A stretch of 21,026 nt of DNA from Candidatus Aminicenantota bacterium (GCA_030615975.1 JAUWYH010000004.1:1-21026); one strand, 5' to 3'; shown: positions 7,994 to 15,582, numbered from the stretch's first letter. Numbers and translations are program-made. The notes: generated by a model not told the origin, from the sequence alone.

Positions 7994-8918
7994 AAAGGCG
8001 TTTATTTTTATTTCTTTATTTTTTTTCTTTCTATTCATATGTTGTGCCCCAAAAGAGAAATGGCAAACTTCAACGCTTCTTTACTTCGATACCGTTTGCG
8101 AAGTAAAACTCCATTGTTTTCCTTCTGAGTTTAATTCTTACCAGAAAGAAGTACGCCGTGTATTTTCTGAAATTGAAATCCATTTTTCTCCTGGCGCTCG
8201 CGATTTTTCCTCGCCTATAGTCTTAAGCCTTTATCATAAAGCTTTAAATATATATTACGACTCCAACGGGTGCTTTGATATAACAATAGGATCTTTATCA
8301 AGAATATGGGGATTCCTTAACAAGTCCTTCCGTATTCCTTCCAAAGAAGAAATAGAAGTTGTTTTAAATTTTACAGGCATGGATAAAATAAAAGAAGAGG
8401 AAGGCGTTCTTATCCTTGAGCCTAGTATAGAGCTTGATTGGGGCGGTATTGCAAAAGGTTTAGGCATCGATCTTGCACACCAATCCCTCAAATCGATGGG
8501 AATAAAAAGAGGGTTTATAAATGCAGGCGGAGACCTTTTCTGCTGGGGAAAAAACCCTGAAAACGACACTTGGAAGATTGGTATAAATCACCCAAGAGAG
8601 AATGGTTACATAGGAATTCTTGCCATATCTGGTGTTGCAGCGGCGACAACAGGTGATTATCAAAGATTTTTTAAAATTGACGGCATCCGCTACCATCATA
8701 TTTTTAATCCACAAACAGGATACCCTGCTAAAGGCAAACAAAGCGTGACGGTTATCGGGCCAAAAACCTTAATTTGTGATGCGCTTTCAACTGCGCTTTT
8801 TGTAAGTGAAAACCCAGAAAAGATACTTAAAAAATACCCAAATTATGGAGCAATTATCGTTGACTCTGAAGGAAAAGTCTTTATGTTTGGAAGGGAATAT
8901 CTTTTTCGATTTATATGA
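7974..8918 (+). CDS. apbE: FAD:protein FMN transferase ApbE, probable lipoprotein
   Basis: ApbE transfers FMN from FAD to a threonine of target proteins outside the cytoplasmic membrane. The likely targets here are RnfD and RnfG, encoded in the same operon. Numbered from TTG 7974, motifs are FDTVCEV (39-45), LDWGGIAKG (154-162), FINAGGDLF (181-189), TTGDYQRFF (225-233), YHHIFNPQTGYP (240-251) and CDALSTALF (268-276); D269 is the usual Mg2+ ligand region. The N-terminus is a signal peptide ending near a Cys pair (C23, C24), but the lipobox is poor. No ATG start exists in the right place. TTG 7956, 7974 and 7986 are all possible, and 7974 has AAGGG ten bases upstream. All overlap the preceding gene. 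The stop abuts that of dnaN with no gap and no terminator is visible. Confidence 0.93.
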   Translation: MIHQLVRKAFIFISLFFFFLFICCAPKEKWQTSTLLYFDTVCEVKLHCFPSEFNSYQKEVRRVFSEIEIHFSPGARDFSSPIVLSLYHKALNIYYDSNGCFDITIGSLSRIWGFLNKSFRIPSKEEIEVVLNFTGMDKIKEEEGVLILEPSIELDWGGIAKGLGIDLAHQSLKSMGIKRGFINAGGDLFCWGKNPENDTWKIGINHPRENGYIGILAISGVAAATTGDYQRFFKIDGIRYHHIFNPQTGYPAKGKQSVTVIGPKTLICDALSTALFVSENPEKILKKYPNYGAIIVDSEGKVFMFGREYLFRFI

Positions 8919-10019
8919 TTAAATCTTCATAGGCATCAATACATATATATATTTAATATCATCCTCAATCTCAGGCCTCATTAAAATTGCACTTTTTTCA
9001 TCCTTTAACTCAAGGCGAATTTTTTCTGTCTTTACTGTAGTTAAAAAATCAAGCATATACTGAGAATTAAACCCCATTTCTAATTCTTCTCCATCATATT
9101 CCACGTCGAGCTTATCTCGAGCCTCTCCTATTTCAGGATTTGAAGAAAATAGTCTCATTCTGCTCTTTGAGATATAAAATTTAATTCCTCTTGATATTTC
9201 TGTTGATAATAGTGAGACTCTTCTTACGGCGTCTGTTATTTCTTCCCTTGAAATAATTAGTACATGTGGATTATCTTTGGGAATTACTGCCTCATAATTT
9301 GGAAACTTTCCTTCTATTATCCTCGATATAAGTGTCATGTTTTTTATTTTAAAAAAAAGATTATTCTCGTCTAGATCGAATTCTATTTTTTCATCTTCAA
9401 ATTTTCTCAACTCGCTCAATGTTTTTTTCGATACAATCCCTTTTATTTCATTTTCTAACTTCACATTTTCTAATGGACTCGATGTATAAGCCAATCGATG
9501 TCCATCTGTACTAACTAACTCTATTGAATTATCTTTAAGTATCATCAACGCTCCATTCAGATAATACCTTTGTTCATGGGCGATTGCACAGTAAACTCTA
9601 TCTATCATTTCTTTAACTGAATTTAATGGAAGTATTATTTTTTTTTCAAATTTCGCTTCTGGAACTTGAGGAAAATCTTCTCTTGGTAAACAAAGAACTT
9701 TAAATTCACTATCACCCGAATTTATTTCCATCATAAGATCTCCGGATTCCTTAAATTCTATTTTCTGATTTTCTCTTAGAGATTTTACTATTTCAAAGAC
9801 TTTCTTTCCTGAAACAGTTATAGAACCAGGCTCTTCAATATCAGCAGGGAAGTGGGTATTTAAACCGACTTCTAAATCAGTTCCTTTAAGTCTCACTTCT
9901 TTATCTGAAACTTCTACCAGTATATTAGCAAGAATAGGCATTATATTTCTTTTTTCTACAATTCCTTGTAAGAATTGTAATTCATTAAGAATGTCTTTTT
10001 TATCGATTGAAAATTTCAT
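8919..10019 (-). CDS. dnaN: DNA polymerase III beta subunit (sliding clamp)
   Basis: The protein makes the ring that tethers DNA polymerase III to DNA. Its 366 residues match the usual length for three clamp domains. Recognisable family segments are the start MKFSIDKKDILNELQFLQGI, then MPILANILVEV, VSTDGHRLAYTS in the middle domain, EGKFPNYEAVIP, and the C-terminal end YVLMPMKI, which resembles the typical VMPMR/L ending. The start is supported by AAGGAAGGTG just upstream (about 10024-10033 on the complement). dnaN lies downstream of dnaA on the same strand across an A+T-rich spacer. By hand count its + strand complement has about 126 G against 207 C, the opposite skew to dnaA. Confidence 0.97.
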   Translation of the reverse strand: MKFSIDKKDILNELQFLQGIVEKRNIMPILANILVEVSDKEVRLKGTDLEVGLNTHFPADIEEPGSITVSGKKVFEIVKSLRENQKIEFKESGDLMMEINSGDSEFKVLCLPREDFPQVPEAKFEKKIILPLNSVKEMIDRVYCAIAHEQRYYLNGALMILKDNSIELVSTDGHRLAYTSSPLENVKLENEIKGIVSKKTLSELRKFEDEKIEFDLDENNLFFKIKNMTLISRIIEGKFPNYEAVIPKDNPHVLIISREEITDAVRRVSLLSTEISRGIKFYISKSRMRLFSSNPEIGEARDKLDVEYDGEELEMGFNSQYMLDFLTTVKTEKIRLELKDEKSAILMRPEIEDDIKYIYVLMPMKI

Positions 10020-10124
10020 CTTTCACCTTCCTTTTATTATTATATTAATACAATATAATTATAAGTTTAAATAATATAATAAGAGCTTATAAAAAGTTAA
10101 TAATTTATATAACTTATTGATTTT
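10020..10124. other. Extremely A+T-rich dnaA-dnaN spacer, candidate DNA-unwinding element
   Basis: I count 14 G or C in these 105 bases, about 13% G+C, against about 31% in dnaN. There is no DnaA box (TTATNCACA) on either strand. The dnaN ribosome-binding site lies at its left edge, next to a TTATTATTAT run (10034-10043). The strand skew of the flanking genes changes sign across it, which suggests replication begins at or very near this spacer. A weak AT hairpin (AAGTTA 10094-10099 with TAACTT 10110-10115) is present but lacks the G+C of a terminator. Confidence 0.5.
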
Positions 10125-11456
10125 TTAATGAATAGAACTAATCAAACTGTTTAATTCTTTGTTGAATTCTGGATTTTTATATCGTAATTTTTCAATTTTT
10201 CTTATACTATGAATGACTGTTGTGTGGTGTTTTCCACCGAATTTTCTACCTATTTCAGGGAGAGAAGTTTGGGTTAATTCTTTAGAAATATACATAGCAA
10301 TTTGACGGGGAAAAGAAATTTTAGGAGAGTTGTTTTTTGATTTTATCTGGGAAAGTTTAATCTTGAATTTATTACAGACAATTTTTTGTATCCTTTCCAA
10401 GGTAATTATTGTGGAGGTTGAATCTAAAAGATCTTTTAGAGCATCCTTTGCAAGATCTAAATCAATTTTTTGTCCTTTCAAAGAAGCATAAGCTATAACG
10501 CGACGCAGGCATCCTTCTAATTCTCTTATATTGGATTGAACCTTATCAGCAATATAAAGAGTGACAGTTTCAGGTAAAACAATGCTTTCCAATTCAGATT
10601 TATTTTTAAGGATAGCAATTCTGGTTTCGATATCAGGCGGCTTTAAATCAGCGATTAGTCCCCATTCAAAACGAGAACTAAATCTTTCCTCAAGATGAGG
10701 AATTTCTTTAGGAGGACAGTCGCTGGAGATAACGATTTGTTTTTGGCTATCGTAGAGATGATTGAAGGTGTGGAAAAATTCCTCTTTTGTTCTTTCTTTT
10801 CCTGAAAGATAATGAATGTCGTCCATAAGAAGAACATCAACACTTCTGTATTTGTGGCGAAAATCAAGAATTTTACCATATTGAAGATGATTGATTAGAT
10901 CATTCATGAATTTTTCAGTTGTGATATAGAGGATTTTTAATCGGAGATTATTCTTAAGGGTGAAATGTCCAATGGCATTAATTATGTGAGTTTTTCCTAG
11001 GCCTGCTCCTCCGTAAATATAAAGGGGATTGTATGATTGGGCTGGATTCTTAGCCACCGCAGTAGCCGCTGCATGGGCGAATTGGTTGCAGGAGCCGACG
11101 ATAAAATTTTCGAAAGTATAATTAGGATTTAAGTTGGGATTAAGGAGCATTCCGTTTTTATTGCGGCGTTCATAAGGATCCCGGCGAATAAAGGGAGAAG
11201 GTCTTTCATCATATATATATTTTATTTCGAAGATTTTTCCAAAGAGTTCTTTAGAACTGCTGTTTATAAGTCTTGCATAATGGAAGGAAAGCCAATCTTT
11301 GAAGTAAGAATTAGGAACTTTTATGTATAAAGAATTTGCTTCTTTACCTATGTAAGTTGTCGGCTCGAACCATGTTTCATAGCTATTCTTATCTATATTC
11401 TTTTGGATGGACTGAATGATTTGAAGCCAAGAGTTAGGTTTATCTTGATGTTCCAT
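10125..11456 (-). CDS. dnaA: Chromosomal replication initiator protein DnaA
   Basis: DnaA binds origin boxes and opens the duplex. Domain I is at about residues 8-80. A short linker leads to the AAA+ domain: Walker A GGAGLGKT (149-156), Walker B VLLMDD (208-213), and the arginine-finger box ERFSSR (257-262). The DNA-binding domain IV carries PRQIAMYISKELT and the signature GGKHHTTV (407-414). E. coli and most relatives have GGRDHTTV, so R-to-K and D-to-H changes stand at two DNA-contact positions, while His411-Thr412-Thr413 are kept. The length of 443 is typical. The ATG at 11456 has only a weak Shine-Dalgarno (GAGCT). It sits about 80 bases downstream of a predicted promoter, with DnaA boxes in between. 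Confidence 0.97.
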   Translation of the reverse strand: MEHQDKPNSWLQIIQSIQKNIDKNSYETWFEPTTYIGKEANSLYIKVPNSYFKDWLSFHYARLINSSSKELFGKIFEIKYIYDERPSPFIRRDPYERRNKNGMLLNPNLNPNYTFENFIVGSCNQFAHAAATAVAKNPAQSYNPLYIYGGAGLGKTHIINAIGHFTLKNNLRLKILYITTEKFMNDLINHLQYGKILDFRHKYRSVDVLLMDDIHYLSGKERTKEEFFHTFNHLYDSQKQIVISSDCPPKEIPHLEERFSSRFEWGLIADLKPPDIETRIAILKNKSELESIVLPETVTLYIADKVQSNIRELEGCLRRVIAYASLKGQKIDLDLAKDALKDLLDSTSTIITLERIQKIVCNKFKIKLSQIKSKNNSPKISFPRQIAMYISKELTQTSLPEIGRKFGGKHHTTVIHSIRKIEKLRYKNPEFNKELNSLISSIH

Positions 11457-11469
11457 TTTAAAGCTCTAG

Positions 11470-11501
11470 ATTTCCACAGTTTTATCCACACATGTGGAAA
11501 A
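11470..11501 (-). promoter_or_regulatory. dnaA: DnaA-box cluster upstream of dnaA (oriC part and/or autoregulation)
   Basis: A perfect DnaA box TTATCCACA lies at 11482-11490 (+ strand). A one-mismatch box, TTTTCCACA, lies on the - strand at 11493-11501. A two-mismatch box, ATTTCCACA, is at 11470-11478. They are tightly packed, two in one orientation and one inverted, and fall in the predicted 5' leader of dnaA. Such clusters serve as origin boxes and as sites where DnaA represses its own gene. Combined with the A+T-rich spacer on the other side of dnaA, this resembles the bipartite origins known in Bacillus and Helicobacter. Confidence 0.65.
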
Positions 11502-11541
11502 AACCTTCTTTTTGCTGAACTAAGGCTGAGAAGGCTTTGCC

Positions 11542-11570
11542 ATAATAGCATGCTAATGGAGGGAATTCAA
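11542..11570 (-). promoter_or_regulatory. dnaA: dnaA promoter with palindromic spacer
   Basis: Read on the - strand, TTGAAT (11570-11565) and TATTAT (11547-11542) are separated by exactly 17 bases, a good sigma70-type pair. The perfect 10-base palindrome TAGCATGCTA (11546-11555) overlaps the spacer and the edge of the -10 and could be an operator. The start of transcription would be near 11535, giving a leader of about 80 bases that contains the DnaA boxes. Confidence 0.55.
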
Positions 11571-11588
11571 GCTGTTTATTAAAGAATT

Positions 11589-14552
11589 TTAAAAGTCAAA
11601 TCCTATCCAGAATTTGGTTTTGAATTTTCCTATAACATCATAATCCCAAGGTCGAGATAAATCCGGAAACTCAAGCCCTTTTACAAACTCAAGATGGATA
11701 GGAATGCCTAGAAGAAAAAACTCGAATCCATAGCCATAAGAGCCAATAGCATCTGATTCGCTAAATAAAGAAAAACCATATTCATCTCTTCCGATATAAG
11801 TATAGAATTTGGCAGGATATCCTTTGATCTTAGAGCGGGCGATGTCGAAGAAGAAGGCGCCGCGCACTGGTCCTATTTGGCCGATGAGAGTAGAGGCAGC
11901 ATTTACTAAGGGAAATCTGAATTCGAGATTTGCAAACCAGCCTTCATTGGCAATGATGTTGAAATAATTGGCAGAGCGAACCTGGTTGTTTCCGCCAAAA
12001 TAGAAAACATAGGGATTTTTACCACGGCTTGCGAATCCTTCAAAACGAGCGGCAAGGAGAAAGTCTGAGCCGATATTGATATACTGCCTTAGGTCTACCT
12101 CTACGGTCGTGTTCTGGAAAAAGCTGCTAGATACAGGAATAGACTGAGAAAGAGATAGCCTGAAAGTGTTCCCTGCTGTTGGGCCATAATATTTAAAGCG
12201 GGTGGTTTCGCCGACGAGAGAGAAAGATGCGGAGAGAAGGTTACCATTCCAAAACTGGTTATAGCTGCGGTCACGGGAATATAATAACTCGTTCATGAAC
12301 GGATCGTAAAAATCCTCTTCATAATGATAATAACCAAGGCTGGCCTGAAAGCGGAAATATTTGTTAAATGGGTAATAAGAACTTATGTTTATTCCAGTAA
12401 TTTTCCTCATGGCAGTAGCATCGCGATAAGAGAGACGTCCGTAGAAATAAGGGTCGTAGTATGCATAAGGAGGATAATAAAACATAGTGTACTGGAAAGC
12501 ATTTGCCATGTACTGAAATCTTCTTTTTTGATTGAGGTAGGAAAAAGAGTAGGAACGGAAACTTCTAACCTGATAAGCCATCAGATAGAAAGTATGGTCA
12601 GCCATAAGATCAGAAAAGGTTATAGCAGATCCTCCGTAGATAGATCCGTCGGAAGAGACGATAGTGTCGATAGGAGGACGGGAGGCAAGATATAATTTTC
12701 CAATTCCTCTATAAGGTTTGATTTTTTCTTCGTTGATATCTATCGAGATGATGGGTTCAAACCTTTTTATTTTCTCTTCGGGATTTCTTTCTGCAAAGGT
12801 TACTTTTTTTACAACCTTGCCTTCGAGTTCACTTTTAAAGATCTGGAATGCTCCCTTGTTAAAGGATGAAAAGATAATCATTTTAGGTTCATTGGGAAGA
12901 GGGCTGGGGAAGAAATTGCCAGTTCTGACATCTGTATAGCGCTTGAGCTCTCCTGTTTCAAGGTTTAAGGAATAAATATTAAAAGCATCTCTTGTATCTG
13001 CAGAAAAGAATAATTCTTTTCCATCAGGAGTGAAATGAGGATTTACTGTATTGCCCCTTCCAAAGGAGAGCTGTGTCTTCTTTTGAAAATTGTCTACAGG
13101 AGAGAGAAAGATCTTGTCATAAATGTCTACGCGGATGGTATAGGCAACGTATTTTCCATCAGGCGAGAGAGCAAGAGCCTTTTCAAAAAGATCATCTTCT
13201 GTGAGGTTCAGAATTTTTTCAGTTGTAAGATTTAACTTGAAAACATCATGGATTCCGTTGTGAAAAGCAGTAAAGAGAATTTCTTCGCCATTAGGGAAAA
13301 AGCAAGGGGAGGCGGGTTGATCAAAAGGAATCTTGATCTTTCTCAGGGTCTTTCCAGTTAAGGCGCTGATTATAAACAGGGAATGTTTTTGTCCTGCTCG
13401 AGCAAAAAAGGCTATTTGATCTCCATCCGAGGACCATGTGAGGTCACTTCCCTTTGAAGGATCAATTTCGAATTTTATGTGCTCGTACTGAAGCGTGTAA
13501 CCTTTAGTGATGTTTTTGATAACAGAGCCATCTTTGGTTGAAATAAGAATGATGTCCAGGTCTCCATCTTTGATGTTTGCTGTTAAGGCCGCAACAATAT
13601 CTCCTGAGGGAGAGACGGCGTGTGAGAGGGAGAAATAATAGGGGTTAAGAGGAAATTCAGGTCCAATTGGAAGACTGTAATCTTCCGGATTTTCCCTTAA
13701 AAGAAAGGGCTTGAATCTCTGGCGCAGATATTTCTTAAATTCATGATTAAACTCTTTAGGTTTTTGGTTAAAAGCTCTTTTAATAGGATTCCTTCTTTTT
13801 AGGAGAGGAGAGTTCTTCATGGATTGCCAAAACTCCCTGATCCCATTTTTTCCGTATTTTGACTCGATGAAGTCATAGATGGCATGGCCGAAGTCATAAT
13901 CAGGGGGCCGGGGCAAGGGATAACGAGAGAAGAGTTGACCGGATTCTGTAAGCTCAGGGATGCGGTCATTAAGCACTGCGTCTCTTACGATCAAGGAGGA
14001 CCAGGAAGACCAGGTTTCCGTCATATACTCAGCAAGACCCTCCATTATCCATCCCGGAGGCTGACTGACAGAGTAGAGTGCACCGCCCGGACTCCCCCAG
14101 AGGAGGTCATACTCGAAAATATGAGTCATTTCGTGTTCTATAAGATCTTGAATTTCGTCCAGAGTCATGTCTCCTTGGATAAGAACACGATAGAGTACAG
14201 GCTCGGCTACTCCCAGGACACCTTCAGGCAATTGAAAGAGATTCGTCTGCTCAAAATCAGTAGAAGTCGTATAATAAATTAGCGGAACAGACGCTGAGAG
14301 CTGATGCTTGAGCCCTTGGCTTATTCTTTGGTAGGCACTTTCTGCCATTTCAGCAACATTTTTTAAGATCTGAATATCTTCTACATAATAATAAATATCG
14401 AAGTGGCTGGTTTGGTAATGATTCCAGTCGAATTTTTCATAAAGGACTTTATTCTTCCCGTAGTAAGGGAAATAAATAAACTGGGCAAAACTGAGTTGAG
14501 CCCATAGAATAAAAAACAAAAGAAAAAGGAAATATTTTATGTAATTTTTCAT
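11589..14552 (-). CDS. Secreted gluzincin protease-like / beta-propeller / outer-membrane barrel fusion protein
   Basis: This 987-residue protein has a signal peptide (1-23, cleavage after SFA). A metalloprotease-like domain spans about 40-290, with HEMTH at 140-144 and EGLAEY at 171-176; E171 is the expected third zinc ligand of the gluzincin (MA) clan. Next come TolB/PD40-like propeller blades at about 305-610, with repeated segments such as AVSPSGD, TWSSDGDQIAF, LSPDGKYVAY and FTPDGKELFF. From about 640 to the end the sequence alternates polar and aromatic residues like a beta-barrel and finishes with Phe, as outer-membrane proteins do. It is probably anchored in the outer membrane with protease and propeller in the periplasm or outside. 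The substrate is unknown. The start has AAGGAG five bases upstream and follows the lipoprotein gene by 12 bases. Confidence 0.8.
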   Translation of the reverse strand: MKNYIKYFLFLLFFILWAQLSFAQFIYFPYYGKNKVLYEKFDWNHYQTSHFDIYYYVEDIQILKNVAEMAESAYQRISQGLKHQLSASVPLIYYTTSTDFEQTNLFQLPEGVLGVAEPVLYRVLIQGDMTLDEIQDLIEHEMTHIFEYDLLWGSPGGALYSVSQPPGWIMEGLAEYMTETWSSWSSLIVRDAVLNDRIPELTESGQLFSRYPLPRPPDYDFGHAIYDFIESKYGKNGIREFWQSMKNSPLLKRRNPIKRAFNQKPKEFNHEFKKYLRQRFKPFLLRENPEDYSLPIGPEFPLNPYYFSLSHAVSPSGDIVAALTANIKDGDLDIILISTKDGSVIKNITKGYTLQYEHIKFEIDPSKGSDLTWSSDGDQIAFFARAGQKHSLFIISALTGKTLRKIKIPFDQPASPCFFPNGEEILFTAFHNGIHDVFKLNLTTEKILNLTEDDLFEKALALSPDGKYVAYTIRVDIYDKIFLSPVDNFQKKTQLSFGRGNTVNPHFTPDGKELFFSADTRDAFNIYSLNLETGELKRYTDVRTGNFFPSPLPNEPKMIIFSSFNKGAFQIFKSELEGKVVKKVTFAERNPEEKIKRFEPIISIDINEEKIKPYRGIGKLYLASRPPIDTIVSSDGSIYGGSAITFSDLMADHTFYLMAYQVRSFRSYSFSYLNQKRRFQYMANAFQYTMFYYPPYAYYDPYFYGRLSYRDATAMRKITGINISSYYPFNKYFRFQASLGYYHYEEDFYDPFMNELLYSRDRSYNQFWNGNLLSASFSLVGETTRFKYYGPTAGNTFRLSLSQSIPVSSSFFQNTTVEVDLRQYINIGSDFLLAARFEGFASRGKNPYVFYFGGNNQVRSANYFNIIANEGWFANLEFRFPLVNAASTLIGQIGPVRGAFFFDIARSKIKGYPAKFYTYIGRDEYGFSLFSESDAIGSYGYGFEFFLLGIPIHLEFVKGLEFPDLSRPWDYDVIGKFKTKFWIGFDF

Positions 14553-14564
14553 CTTGACTCCTTA

Positions 14565-15224
14565 TTAATTAGTGATAAGGTATCTTTCCTCGATTTTTTT
14601 CCCGCCTAATATGTTGCGGAAGAGTTTAGCTTTTACATTCTGTATAAGATCAAAAAAGGCAAAATAAGCAGTCTGATTCGGATTCTTATAGCTTTTTGTT
14701 TCTTTAAAGCTTCTCTTATATAATGTCTCTCCTGATTTGGCGTCAATGATGTAGAGGTTAAAGTTAAGCGTGTAAAATTTGCGCTCAGCCAGCTTCTTTC
14801 CTGAAGTGAATGGTTCTTCAAAACGCCCACGCCTTTTTTCTTCTAATATGGCCTTTCGTATTTCTTCGGTGTAAAAAGCGCTGCCGGTGAGAAAGAGAAC
14901 GTTTTTTGAATCTTCAAGGATGTCTTTCCAGAAGTTTTTATTCGTAAAGACCTCTTCGTTTGTAAAAGAAATATTCTTTGAAGTGATTTTCCCATTGAAA
15001 TTCTGTTCGAGTTCAAAGTTAAAATAGTCTAGAATTTCCTGGCTTAAATTGATATCTTCGGTTTCTTTTTCTATTAAAAAATTGGTGATGACAATTTCTT
15101 TAAACCGGTCTAAATCGACAGCAGTTTTTCCTGGAACTTCAATTTTTAGCTTCCAGTGATAGGTAGAGGAACAGGAAAAAAGAAAGAATAGAGCGGCCAA
15201 AAGCACAAATTTAATTTTTTTCAT
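14565..15224 (-). CDS. Hypothetical lipoprotein
   Basis: A lipoprotein signal is clear: MKKIKFVLLAALFFLFSC, with the lipid-bearing Cys at residue 18 followed by Ser-Ser. The remaining roughly 200 residues are soluble and mixed alpha/beta. They include an early strand EIVITNF, a later strand pair VLFLTGSAFY, and FNLYIIDAKSGETLYKRSF. This pattern recalls CsgG/LpoB-like periplasmic domains, but I do not recognise the family and claim no function. An ATG at 15242 would add six residues; neither start has a Shine-Dalgarno, and the shorter one gives the more usual signal peptide. It overlaps the TPR gene by 14 bases and precedes the barrel protein gene by 12, so the three are probably one operon and may act together in the envelope. 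Confidence 0.7.
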   Translation of the reverse strand: MKKIKFVLLAALFFLFSCSSTYHWKLKIEVPGKTAVDLDRFKEIVITNFLIEKETEDINLSQEILDYFNFELEQNFNGKITSKNISFTNEEVFTNKNFWKDILEDSKNVLFLTGSAFYTEEIRKAILEEKRRGRFEEPFTSGKKLAERKFYTLNFNLYIIDAKSGETLYKRSFKETKSYKNPNQTAYFAFFDLIQNVKAKLFRNILGGKKIEERYLITN

Positions 15225-15564
15225 CTGTTTTTTTAAGATCATAATGTTTTTTAAAATTTTGAAAATTCGTTTTTATGTATGTGTTTTGAGGCGCCAATTT
15301 TAAGGCTGTTTCATATTCTTTTTTTGCCTCTTCCCAGAGCCCCTTTTTTTCATAGGCTACTGCCAAATTGTTATGAGCTGCAGATGATTGAGGATTGGAA
15401 AGAAGAACTTTTTTCCAGCGAAAGATTGCTTCATCCCATAAATCCTTTTGGGCGGCCTCGATGCCAAAATGCAGTTGGCTTTCTGCGAGCGGGCGGCGGC
15501 ATCCAAAAAAAGAGACCAGAATGAATGCAGCGAGCAAAATGAACGGAGTGAATCGTTTATTCAT
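15211..15564 (-). CDS. Small TPR-repeat lipoprotein
   Basis: The 117-residue protein starts with a signal peptide ending in SFFGC, so the lipidated Cys is residue 22. Two tetratricopeptide repeats follow: about 27-58 (AAQKDLWDEAIFRWKKVLLS) and about 61-94 (HNNLAVAYEKKGLWEEAKKE), with the usual small and aromatic positions. A short charged tail follows. TPR units bind other proteins, so it may hold partners together at a membrane, perhaps the lipoprotein and barrel protein encoded downstream. It is the first gene of a probable three-gene operon. No Shine-Dalgarno precedes the ATG, and the predicted leader is only about ten bases. Confidence 0.8.
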   Translation of the reverse strand: MNKRFTPFILLAAFILVSFFGCRRPLAESQLHFGIEAAQKDLWDEAIFRWKKVLLSNPQSSAAHNNLAVAYEKKGLWEEAKKEYETALKLAPQNTYIKTNFQNFKKHYDLKKTDEKN

Positions 15565-15582
15565 ATAAAAACCACAGTCTTT

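Noticed and set aside
10094..10115. AAGTTA/TAACTT hairpin after dnaA as a terminator
   Set aside because: The stem is short and almost entirely A-T, with no distinct T-run; in such A+T-rich DNA this is expected by chance.
10020..10124. DnaA boxes inside the dnaA-dnaN spacer
   Set aside because: I read both strands and found no match to TTATNCACA with one mismatch or fewer, so no box is annotated here.
12324..14282. Several + strand open frames (for example 12324-12695 and 13884-14282)
   Set aside because: They are antisense to the barrel/protease protein, whose frame carries a signal peptide, HEMTH site and propeller repeats without interruption.
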